Origin: CAZHDI01 sp964531285
GTDB taxonomy: Bacteria; Pseudomonadota; Alphaproteobacteria; JAJFIK01
Direction: 5' to 3'
Assembly (NCBI GenBank): GCA_964531285.1
Contig: CAZHDI010000100.1
Coordinates: forward strand, 1 to 12,170
Length of the DNA stretch: 12,170 bases
Below, one piece after another: positions 6,236 to 12,170 of the stretch. Numbering within the stretch: position 1 is the stretch's first letter; every line of letters begins with the position of its first letter. The position numbers and the translations under genes are program-made. The notes under the pieces were generated by a model. That model searched no databases. It was not told the DNA's origin and was given only the letters and a program-made list of their open reading frames with translations.

Positions 6236-6263
6236 GCCCTGTCATGTAGAGCGGCGCACCATC

Positions 6264-7202
6264 ATGCAGCAAGACCCCACCCCTTTCCGGATCGGCACGC
6301 GCGGCAGCCCGCTGGCGTTGGCACAAGCCAATCATGTGGCGGCGGAGATGACGAAAATCACCGGCACGGCGCCCGAAATCGTGGTCATCACCACGACCGG
6401 CGATGCGATTCAGTCGCGCCCGCTGATGGAAATCGGCGGCAAGGGCCTGTTTACCAAGGAAATCGAAGAAGCGCTGTATGCCGGCGATATCGATCTGGCG
6501 GTCCACTCCATGAAGGATGTGCCGACCAAGCTGCCGCCGGGCCTGGAAATCGCGTCGATCCTGGAACGCGAGGATCCGCGCGATGTGTTTATCGGCGCGT
6601 CCGTCGCCCATCCGCGCGATCTGCCGCGCGGCGCGCGCATCGGGACCGCGTCCCTGCGCCGGGGGGCCCAGGTCAAGGCGCTGCGCCCGGATCTGGAGGT
6701 CGTGGTTCTGCGCGGCAATGTGCAGACCCGGCTGAGCAAGCTGGAGGCCGGCGAAGTCGACGGCACGTTCCTCGCCAAGGCCGGGCTCAACCGGCTCGGC
6801 ATCACGGGGATCGGCACGCTGATGGAGCCCGAAGAGATGGTCCCGGCGGTCGCGCAAGGCGCGGTGGGGATCGAGATCCGCTCGGACGATGCCCGGACCC
6901 GCTCGGCCGTGACGCCGCTCAACCATCCCGAAACCGCCTCGGCGGTCGCGGCCGAACGCGCGCTCTTGGCGGTGCTCGACGGATCGTGCCGGACGCCGAT
7001 TGCGGCCCATGCCCATTTGGCCAGCGCGGACCGGCTGCATCTGCGCGGATTGGTGCTCACCCCCGACGGGGCCCGGCATTGGAGCCTGGAGCGGGCCGGT
7101 CCGGTGGAGGAGGCGCATAAGATCGGGCGCGAGGCTGGCGCCGCGCTGAAGCGGGATCTCGATGCCGCCGGGATCGATCCGGCGGTCATTTTGGGTCACT
7201 GA
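6264..7202 (+). CDS. hemC: Porphobilinogen deaminase (hydroxymethylbilane synthase)
   Basis: Joins four porphobilinogen molecules into hydroxymethylbilane, an early common step of haem, cobalamin and chlorophyll synthesis, in the cytoplasm. At 312 residues it has the normal length. Motifs: RIGTRGSPLALAQA (9-22), MEIGGKGLFTKEIEEALY (55-72), DLAVHSMKDVPT with the catalytic Asp85, IGTASLRRGAQ (126-136), VVLRGNVQTRL (147-157), and LDGSCRTPIAAHA with Cys242, which carries the dipyrromethane cofactor. The start is chosen by family alignment; the upstream sequence (GTAGAGCGGCGCACC) has no strong Shine-Dalgarno match. hemD begins 4 nt after the stop, so the two are surely one operon. Confidence 0.97.
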   Translation: MQQDPTPFRIGTRGSPLALAQANHVAAEMTKITGTAPEIVVITTTGDAIQSRPLMEIGGKGLFTKEIEEALYAGDIDLAVHSMKDVPTKLPPGLEIASILEREDPRDVFIGASVAHPRDLPRGARIGTASLRRGAQVKALRPDLEVVVLRGNVQTRLSKLEAGEVDGTFLAKAGLNRLGITGIGTLMEPEEMVPAVAQGAVGIEIRSDDARTRSAVTPLNHPETASAVAAERALLAVLDGSCRTPIAAHAHLASADRLHLRGLVLTPDGARHWSLERAGPVEEAHKIGREAGAALKRDLDAAGIDPAVILGH

Positions 7203-7206
7203 CACG

Positions 7207-7926
7207 ATGCCGGTCGCGGTCGTCACCCGTCCGGTCGAGGATGCCCGGGCGCTGACGGCGGGACTGGAAGCGTCGGGGTTCGAGGTTATCGCGGCGCCGA
7301 TGCTGACCATCGAGCCGATCGACGGTCCGGCGCCGGATCTGACGGATGTTCAGGCGATTGCCTTCACCAGCGCCAATGGGGTGCGTGCCTTCGCGCGCCG
7401 CAGCCCTGAGCGCGCCCGTGCCGTCCATGCGGTGGGCGCGGCCACGGCGGAGGCGGCCCGGGCCGCCGGATTTGCCACCATCGAGACCGCGGGCGGCGAT
7501 GTGGTCCGGCTGGCCGAGGCGATCCGGGCCCGGTGCGACCCGGCGGCGGGGGCCATCTATCATGGCGCCGGGGAGACCCTGGCCGGGGATCTCGCGGGCA
7601 CGCTCCAGACCTTTGGATTTACCGTTCGGCGCGATGCCCTCTATCGCGCCCGCCCCGCCACGGCATTACCGGCCCCGCTTAAGAATTTTCTCGTTTTGGG
7701 GCAGTTTGCCATCTTAACGCTTTATTCTCCCCGCACCGTCCGCACCGCGATCAAGCTGATCCGCCAAGCCGCCCTTGAGCGGTATGCAAAGCAGTGGGCC
7801 GCCGCGTGCCTCAGTCCGGCGGTGGCCCACGCAGCGCGCGAGGTCGATTGGGCCAGGATGGGTATCGCCGATGAGTCGTCCGATCAGGCAATGATCGCTC
7901 TGGCCAATCAGCTTGCAGGGGCGTAA
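7207..7926 (+). CDS. hemD: Uroporphyrinogen-III synthase
   Basis: Cyclises hydroxymethylbilane with inversion of ring D to give uroporphyrinogen III. The 239 residues match the family length. The sequence is poorly conserved, as usual, but shows the expected features: VAVVTRPVEDARALTAGLEASGFEVIAAPMLTIEP at the start, FTSANGVRAFARR, VHAVGAATAEAARAAGF, the GAIYHGAGETLAGDL segment, VRRDALYRARPA, and the late TLYSPRTVRTAIKLI and CLSPAVAHAARE. ATG7207 is preferred over the in-frame ATG at 7162, because it starts at the conserved strand and sits 4 nt after the hemC stop. No strong Shine-Dalgarno sequence is present, consistent with coupling to hemC. A more AT-rich patch (about 7676-7735) covers the FLVLGQFAILTLYSP part and needs no special explanation. 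Confidence 0.93.
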   Translation: MPVAVVTRPVEDARALTAGLEASGFEVIAAPMLTIEPIDGPAPDLTDVQAIAFTSANGVRAFARRSPERARAVHAVGAATAEAARAAGFATIETAGGDVVRLAEAIRARCDPAAGAIYHGAGETLAGDLAGTLQTFGFTVRRDALYRARPATALPAPLKNFLVLGQFAILTLYSPRTVRTAIKLIRQAALERYAKQWAAACLSPAVAHAAREVDWARMGIADESSDQAMIALANQLAGA

Positions 7927-8125
7927 ATACGGGCCACGCCACGGTATTCGCAACCGGGCTATCGAGAGTTTTGAAAGAAACCCGGTGCTAGGCAATGCAG
8001 TGCCCGGTGGTGCCGACCGATCCGTCGAGATCTTTGCGACCGGCCCCCGGCGCTCCGGCTTGTAACCCGTTTCTCACCGCACATTGCACGCGTGTCGTGC
8101 CCAACCGCAATTGAGCGAGAAGCCC
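7927..8125 (+). other. Intergenic gap between hemD and the Mic60-like gene
   Basis: This 199-nt gap is the longest non-coding stretch within the hem cluster. ACCGGG (7953-7958) and CCCGGT (7981-7986) could pair across a 22-nt loop. TTGAAA at 7971-7976 resembles a -35 hexamer but has no good -10 partner. I see no tRNA, clear terminator or recognisable riboswitch. The gap is large enough for a second promoter, so the Mic60-like and hemY genes may also be transcribed apart from hemCD. Confidence 0.35.
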
Positions 8126-10057
8126 ATGACCGATCCCAAGACGACGTCCGACGCCCCGCTTGAGTCCAAGACGAAACCGGCTGCCCGCGCGAACGGCTCG
8201 GCCGATGCCAAAGCGTCGGACCAGGGCGCGCCCGGCGCCAGTGCGGGATCCGACAAAACCGGGTCCGAGGCTGGCAAGGCCGGTACGGCCAAGACTGATG
8301 CGGGGAAGACCGACGCGGCCAAGACCGACGCGGCCAAAGCCGATGCTGGCAAGACGGGTACCGTGAAGGCGGTGAAAGCCTCCGATGCGCCCAAGCCGGC
8401 CACGGATGCCGGTCCGGACAGCGCGGGCAAGGACAAAGGCGCCGCCACCGGCGCTGCTACGAAAGCGGCCAATGATTCCGGCCCCGCCGACACCAAAGAC
8501 CCTAAGGCGACGAACGGGGCCGCGCCCGCCAAAGCCGCCAGCGCAGCCCTGGACGACGCCAAGACCGGCGATACCAAGGGCAGTGCGGGCGCATCCGGCA
8601 CCGCGTCGAGCGATATGCCGAAATTCGAACCGTTCACCCCGATGGAGCCGGAGCCCAAGCAGGGCGGCACCAACCCGCTGCTACTGGTCGGCGCGGCGGT
8701 GCTCGGCGGCCTGATCGTGGCTTTCGTGATGCGCGGCATGTCCTCGCCGGGTCCCGATGAGGCCACGACCGAGCGCCTGGCAGGTCTCGAGGCCCGTCTC
8801 GACGGCATCGAACTGGGCACCACCGATCCGGCGGTCGCCACCGGCATTCGCACCGAAATCAACGATCTGCGCACCCGGCTGACCGGCCTGGAATCGCTGC
8901 GCCGGGAAGTCGCCCGGATCGGCACCGGCGGTTCCGCGGGCACGGCTCGGGGCAGTGCCGCCGGCGTCGCAGCGCTGGAAGGCGGCATTACCGAACTCAC
9001 CGACGCCGTGGGGCAGGTCGAAACCCGGATCGCCCAGCTTCAGGGCGAGATGACCCGCAATCAAACCCGTCTCGGCGACCGGATCGCGGCGGTTGAGTCC
9101 ACGGTTCCGGTGGATCTCGACAGTCAGATGGCCGCGCTCACCACCCGGATCGGATCGCTTGAGCGTAATGACGTGGCGCGTGATGCCCACCGCGCGGCCA
9201 TGGCCGTGGCGTTGGCCAATCTGACCCGGGCGTCGCGTTCGGCGGGCTCCTTCGCGGCGGAAGTCGAAGCGGTCGATGTGCTGCTGCCGAACGAGCCGCT
9301 GGTCGATGCGCTGGAGGCCTATGCCGATCAGGGCCTGCCCTCGACCCAGGTTCTGGAAAACCGCTTCCGCGGCGTGGCCAGCGATATCGCCAAGGCCTAT
9401 CGCACGGATGAGAATGTCGGCGTGCTCGACAAGCTGTGGTCCAATGTTCTGGCGACGGTCACGGTGCGGCCGACCGGCGATATTCAGGGCAACAGCGTGC
9501 TTGCCATTCTGGCGCGGGCTGAAACCCGTCTTGCCGAAGACAATCTGCAAGGGTCGGTCGCCGAATTGCGCAAGCTCGATGGTCCGGCGGCTGAGGCGGC
9601 CAGCGACTGGATGGCTCTGGCGCAGGCCCGGCTTCAGCTCGACCGCCTGATCGGCGAACTCAATACCCGGGTGATCGCGGGCATCTCGGCCGATACCGCG
9701 CCGGTCGTCCGTCCCGCTCCGGCGGCTGCCCAGCCCCAAACGGTTCAGCCCGAAGCGTCTCAGACCGCACCGGCGACGGACCCGGTTGAGGCTCCGGCCT
9801 CGGATGCCCCAGCCGCGCCCGATGCCACCCCCGGGGCCGCGCCCGCGCCGGCTGACGATGCCGCGCCTGCGCCTGAGGCAGGTGCCGCCGACGAAAGTGC
9901 CGCCGACGAAAGTGCCGCCGATGCCGATGCCTCGAGCGGTGACGGCGAGAATGCGGGTGACGCTGCGCCGGCTTCGGGTCAAGATGACGGCGACGACCTG
10001 CCGGTTCCCTCCAGCGATGCCGGTGCCGCGCCCACGGGTGCCAGCAGCAGCATCTAA
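8126..10057 (+). CDS. Mitofilin-family inner-membrane protein (alphaproteobacterial Mic60-like)
   Basis: A 643-residue protein with one membrane helix. Alphaproteobacterial Mic60 proteins are the bacterial relatives of the mitochondrial cristae protein mitofilin; their genes are known to lie near hemD and hemY, and they shape or tether inner membranes. Layout: Ala/Lys/Asp-rich low-complexity N-terminus (1-180) with pentapeptide repeats; membrane helix ~184-202 (NPLLLVGAAVLGGLIVAF); coiled-coil region ~209-345 with a Gly-rich break near 266-280; mitofilin-type helical domain ~352-520 (AMAVALANLTRASRSAGSF, EAYADQGLPSTQVLENRF, GNSVLAILARAETRLAEDN, DWMALAQARLQLDRLI). A final tail (521-643) is Ala/Pro/Asp/Glu-rich, with 23 acidic residues and a single Arg; most Mic60 proteins, as I know them, end near the mitofilin domain. 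The coiled coil and mitofilin domain should be periplasmic. ATG8126 is chosen over TTG8084, with GAGAAG nearby. The family call rests on architecture and context. Confidence 0.85.
   Translation: MTDPKTTSDAPLESKTKPAARANGSADAKASDQGAPGASAGSDKTGSEAGKAGTAKTDAGKTDAAKTDAAKADAGKTGTVKAVKASDAPKPATDAGPDSAGKDKGAATGAATKAANDSGPADTKDPKATNGAAPAKAASAALDDAKTGDTKGSAGASGTASSDMPKFEPFTPMEPEPKQGGTNPLLLVGAAVLGGLIVAFVMRGMSSPGPDEATTERLAGLEARLDGIELGTTDPAVATGIRTEINDLRTRLTGLESLRREVARIGTGGSAGTARGSAAGVAALEGGITELTDAVGQVETRIAQLQGEMTRNQTRLGDRIAAVESTVPVDLDSQMAALTTRIGSLERNDVARDAHRAAMAVALANLTRASRSAGSFAAEVEAVDVLLPNEPLVDALEAYADQGLPSTQVLENRFRGVASDIAKAYRTDENVGVLDKLWSNVLATVTVRPTGDIQGNSVLAILARAETRLAEDNLQGSVAELRKLDGPAAEAASDWMALAQARLQLDRLIGELNTRVIAGISADTAPVVRPAPAAAQPQTVQPEASQTAPATDPVEAPASDAPAAPDATPGAAPAPADDAAPAPEAGAADESAADESAADADASSGDGENAGDAAPASGQDDGDDLPVPSSDAGAAPTGASSSI
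8291..8365 (+). repeat. Five 15-bp units coding K[TA]xx pentapeptides in Mic60-like N-terminus
   Basis: Residues 56-80 read KTDAG, KTDAA, KTDAA, KADAG, KTGTV. The central DNA units are nearly identical (AAGACCGACGCGGCC). The stretch lies in the presumed cytoplasmic low-complexity region, with alternating Lys and Asp that keep it near neutral charge. Confidence 0.8.
9882..9920 (+). repeat. Exact 15-bp tandem repeat (2.6 copies) in the acidic tail
   Basis: GTGCCGCCGACGAAA occurs at 9882-9896 and 9897-9911 without change, followed by a partial copy (9912-9920). It codes the ADESA ADESA segment of the Mic60-like C-terminal tail. Because the repeat is exact, it is probably young and could vary in copy number between strains without breaking the frame. 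Confidence 0.85.
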
Positions 10058-10102
10058 TCGCGGGAGCCCAGGCGGCGGTCCGATGGTCGGGCCGCCACGC
10101 CC

Positions 10103-10129
10103 GCCCGGCGCCATGATGCGCCGCCGGGC
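10103..10129. other. Stem-loop between Mic60-like gene and hemY
   Basis: GCCCGGCG (10103-10110) pairs exactly with CGCCGGGC (10122-10129) around an 11-nt loop. It sits in the 123-nt gap, 51 nt before the hemY start. No T-tract follows, so it is a poor intrinsic terminator; it might be an attenuator or mRNA-stability element, or simply reflect the high GC content. Confidence 0.35.
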
Positions 10130-10180
10130 ATGATCGGGGGCCGACCCAGGCCGGCGCCCGTATCCAGATCGCAAAGCCCC

Positions 10181-11995
10181 ATGATCCGTGCCCTTCTGAC
10201 CTTTGCCGTAATTCTCGTCCTCGCGCTGGGCGCCGTGTGGGTGGCCGACCGTCCGGGCACGGTGGCGATCGACTGGCTCGGCGTCCGGATCGAGGCGACC
10301 ATTGCGTTAACCTTAACGGCGCTGCTGGTCCTGGCCCTGCTCCTCTATGCAACGGTGCGTTTGATCGCCTGGCTGGTGGGCCGGGTCTCGTCGGTGGGGC
10401 AGTTCATGTCGGTTCAGGGCGAGCGCCGGGCCCGTCAGGCAGTGGCGACCGGCCTTGTGGCTCTGGCGGCGGGCGATGCAGAGACCGCCCGCAAGGTGGC
10501 GCGCGACGCGGTCAAGCGTCTGCCCGATCAGCCGCTCACCCTGCTCTTGCGCGCTCAGACGGCGGAACGTCTGGGCCAGGCGGATGATGTCGAGCGCGCC
10601 TATGAAGCGATGCTCACCAATGACAAGACCGAGCTGCTCGGCCTGATCGGCCTGATGCGGATTCTGAACGCGCGCGGCGAGACCTTGCGCGCCCGGGACT
10701 TTGCCGAGCGGGCTTTCGCGTTGCGGCCCTCGAGTTCGGTCGCTTTCGACTTTCTCTTCGCGCTTCATGCCCGTGAGGCCGATTGGCCGGCGGCCCAGAA
10801 GGTGCTGGACGGCGCGATCAAGGCCCGGGCGATCGGCAAGACGGCTGGTGACCGGTATGCGGCGGTTCTGTCACTTGCCGAAGCGGCCGGCGAACGCGAG
10901 GCCGAGCGCAGCCAGCAGGCCCTGACCCTGGCGCTTCGGGCACTCGATTTGGCGCCGGATTTCGCGCCCGCGGCGGTCATGAGCGCCGACATCCTGAAGA
11001 ATTTCGGCAAGAAACATCGGGCCGGCACCATCATCGAAGCGATCTGGCCCACCGCGCCCCATCCCGATCTGGGGCGGATCTATGCTCAGATCGGCGGACG
11101 CGAGAGCGCCGAGACCCGCTGGCGCCGGATCGTCGGGCTGATCACGCTGAACCGGGACCACCGGGAAAGCCGGATCCTGTTCGCGCGCTATGCCCTGGCG
11201 GCCGATATGCTGCCCGCCGCCCGGGACGCCCTGCGGCCCTTGCTGGAGCCCGCGCCCACCGTGCGGGTGGCCGAATTGATGGCCAAGATCGAAGAGCGCG
11301 ACGGGGCGGACCCGGCGTCGGTCGAACACTGGTATCAGCTGGCCCATCATGTGGCGCGCGATGCGGTCTGGCTGTGCCGGTCGTGCGGGCGTCAATCGAC
11401 AACGTGGTCTGCCGTCTGCCCGCATTGCCACAGCTTCGACAGTCAGTATTGGAAGGCCTTCGGGGACCGCGCGGTTCTGGACGACGAGGGCGAGATCCTC
11501 GAAGATCCGGACCTGTTCGATCTTGAGGACGAGACCGGCGCGCCGCCGGCGGGCCTGTGGTCGCGGCTGTTCGGGGGCGGAGCGTCCGGCGCGGAATTGC
11601 CGCCCGAAACGCCGTTGATCACCCATCAGCCTGAAGCGCCGATGCCGCCGGCCAAACCGGCGGCGGACCAAGACAAGCCCGCACCGGCGCCCCAGCCGGT
11701 CACGGCCGAGCAGCGGCCCAAATCCGATCCTCCCGAGGCCCCGAAACAGGCTCCCAAACCGGCCGAGAAACCAGCCGAGAAGCCAGCCTCGCAACCGGCG
11801 GACCGCTCGGACAACGGTCCGAAGGATCAGCCTTCGAAGACCCGCGAGCCCGAGCGGCAAGCGCCCAAGGATCACGGCCCGGCCCGGGGCCGGGACCCGC
11901 GTCCGGAGCCGATCATGTACACACCGCCGCGTCCGCCCGACGATCCGGGGCCGGCCAAGCCCGATCAGGACAAGCGCGACGACGGCTGGGCGTGA
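10181..11995 (+). CDS. hemY: HemY-type TPR membrane protein with C-terminal zinc ribbon
   Basis: A 604-residue inner-membrane protein of the proteobacterial HemY family (HemY_N), encoded after haem genes but not an oxidase; it is unrelated to the Bacillus HemY enzyme and its function is not settled. Membrane helices are at about 2-22 and 38-62, followed by helical TPR-like repeats from about 80 to 390. A CxxC-x10-CxxC motif (Cys399, Cys402, Cys413, Cys416) within WLCRSCGRQ...CPHCHSFD resembles the rubredoxin-type metal site at the end of LapB (YciM). A Pro/Lys/Glu-rich tail (about 475-604), with PAEKPAEKPA, follows and is probably disordered. ATG10181 is preferred over ATG10130, because it places the first helix right at the N-terminus; no clear Shine-Dalgarno sequence is seen. 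It lies 123 nt after the Mic60-like gene. Haem coproporphyrin delivery or complex assembly are guesses only. Confidence 0.93.
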   Translation: MIRALLTFAVILVLALGAVWVADRPGTVAIDWLGVRIEATIALTLTALLVLALLLYATVRLIAWLVGRVSSVGQFMSVQGERRARQAVATGLVALAAGDAETARKVARDAVKRLPDQPLTLLLRAQTAERLGQADDVERAYEAMLTNDKTELLGLIGLMRILNARGETLRARDFAERAFALRPSSSVAFDFLFALHAREADWPAAQKVLDGAIKARAIGKTAGDRYAAVLSLAEAAGEREAERSQQALTLALRALDLAPDFAPAAVMSADILKNFGKKHRAGTIIEAIWPTAPHPDLGRIYAQIGGRESAETRWRRIVGLITLNRDHRESRILFARYALAADMLPAARDALRPLLEPAPTVRVAELMAKIEERDGADPASVEHWYQLAHHVARDAVWLCRSCGRQSTTWSAVCPHCHSFDSQYWKAFGDRAVLDDEGEILEDPDLFDLEDETGAPPAGLWSRLFGGGASGAELPPETPLITHQPEAPMPPAKPAADQDKPAPAPQPVTAEQRPKSDPPEAPKQAPKPAEKPAEKPASQPADRSDNGPKDQPSKTREPERQAPKDHGPARGRDPRPEPIMYTPPRPPDDPGPAKPDQDKRDDGWA

Positions 11996-12003
11996 TTTTT
12001 GCT

Positions 12004-12028
12004 AAGGTCTCCCCGGCTCCGGGGCCTT
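12004..12028 (+). terminator. Candidate terminator after hemY
   Basis: CCCCG (12011-12015) and CGGGG (12020-12024) form a tight stem with a GCTC loop. AAGG (12004-12007) and CCTT (12025-12028) extend it across a 3-nt bulge. It begins 9 nt after the hemY stop. Only a short TTTC follows, so it is an imperfect intrinsic terminator; it is placed as expected for the end of the hem transcript. Confidence 0.45.
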
Positions 12029-12049
12029 TCGGGTCCGCGCGTTGGGGCC

Positions 12050-12078
12050 TTGAGTTTTCCCCGTCCGCGCACTATCGT
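12050..12078 (+). promoter_or_regulatory. Candidate sigma-70 promoter for the tRNA-Thr gene
   Basis: TTGAGT (12050-12055) and TATCGT (12073-12078) are separated by exactly 17 nt and match the -35 and -10 consensus at four of six positions each. Transcription would start near 12085, about 30 nt before the tRNA, which is a usual leader length. This is the best-formed promoter pair seen in the window. Confidence 0.5.
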
Positions 12079-12115
12079 CCGCGCACGTTCCAGGCCGGAC
12101 CGTTCGGCCTCCGGC

Positions 12116-12170
12116 GCCGCCATAGCTCAGCTGGTAGAGCATCGCATTCGTAATGCGAGGGTCGGGTGTT
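12116..12170 (+). tRNA. tRNA-Thr (anticodon CGT), 5' part cut by window edge
   Basis: The first 55 bases of a tRNA can be folded by eye: acceptor strand GCCGCCA, TA at 8-9, D-arm GCTC/GAGC with AGCTGGTA loop, anticodon stem TCGCA/TGCGA with loop TTCGTAA, variable loop GGGTC, then the T-stem strand GGGTG before the edge. The anticodon CGT reads ACG, so the tRNA carries threonine. U36 and A37 are present, as expected for a t6A-modified ANN-reading tRNA. The remaining ~21 bases lie outside the window, so the acceptor pairing cannot be checked. Confidence 0.95.

Noticed and set aside
7162..7206. Upstream in-frame ATG that would lengthen hemD by 15 codons
   Set aside because: It lies inside hemC and adds residues that do not fit the family start. 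ATG7207, 4 nt after the hemC stop, is better.
6153..7310. Minus-strand open frame (385 codons) opposite hemC
   Set aside because: Arg/Gln/Asp-rich shadow translation without motifs. hemC on the other strand is unmistakable.
8084..8125. TTG start that would lengthen the Mic60-like protein by 14 codons
   Set aside because: The added residues look non-coding, and an ATG with a nearby GAGAAG follows at 8126.
8074..9000. Minus-strand open frame rich in Ala/Ser/Val repeats opposite the Mic60-like gene
   Set aside because: The apparent repeats are the reverse-strand image of the Lys/Asp/Ala coding repeats.
10083..10133. 16-codon Pro/Arg-rich mini-ORF between the Mic60-like gene and hemY
   Set aside because: Unlike the tsaD-gpsA mini-ORF, it has only a weak AGGCGG in front, no overlap with either gene, and its frame is open by chance well upstream.
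8681..10174. Minus-strand open frame (497 codons) opposite the Mic60-like gene
   Set aside because: Arg/Gly-rich shadow with no domain; the plus-strand frame has a membrane helix and mitofilin-type segments.
10871..11875. Minus-strand open frame (334 codons) opposite hemY
   Set aside because: Arg/Gly/Leu-rich shadow with no domain. The HemY frame is supported by helices, repeats and the cysteine motif.

Overview
This GC-rich window looks like ordinary chromosome from an alphaproteobacterium. The evidence is the gene order: a tsaD-gpsA-YciI-EVE block runs divergently from hemC-hemD, a mitofilin/Mic60-type membrane protein and hemY. Codon choice is strongly GC-biased throughout. The order cannot be placed from this sequence; marine lineages such as Hyphomonadaceae/Maricaulales are possible, but this is a guess. 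I see no mobile element, phage gene, CRISPR array or recognisable defence island.

Layout from left to right. (1) Positions 1-503, minus strand: the N-terminal part of acetyl-CoA synthetase, running off the left edge. (2) Positions 504-652: a divergent intergenic region with a perfect 9-bp-arm palindrome and an AT-rich candidate promoter. (3) Positions 653-3238, plus strand: a creatininase-family metal amidohydrolase, then a DUF3667 membrane protein with an unusual large charged, repetitive insertion. (4) Positions 3280-6168, minus strand, transcribed from right to left: tsaD (tRNA t6A modification), a 16-codon mini-ORF, gpsA (phospholipid precursor), a YciI-like protein and an EVE-domain protein, all tightly spaced. 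(5) Positions 6264-11995, plus strand: hemC and hemD (successive steps of tetrapyrrole synthesis), a Mic60-like inner-membrane protein, and hemY (two membrane helices, TPR-like repeats, a C-terminal four-cysteine zinc ribbon). (6) Positions 12116-12170: the first 55 bases of a tRNA-Thr(CGT), cut by the right edge, with a plausible promoter.

How the genes fit together. HemC and HemD turn porphobilinogen into uroporphyrinogen III. The two membrane proteins after them occupy the positions held by hemX and hemY in the enterobacterial hemCDXY operon, with the Mic60-like protein in the hemX slot. The minus-strand cluster is housekeeping: tRNA modification and glycerol-3-phosphate supply. The two small downstream proteins have no proven link to either.

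No new multi-gene system is evident. The points most worth a second look are the well-initiated 16-codon ORF that bridges tsaD and gpsA, the heptad and Asp-Pro repeats inside the DUF3667 protein, the long acidic tail after the mitofilin domain, and the four-cysteine module and long tail of HemY.
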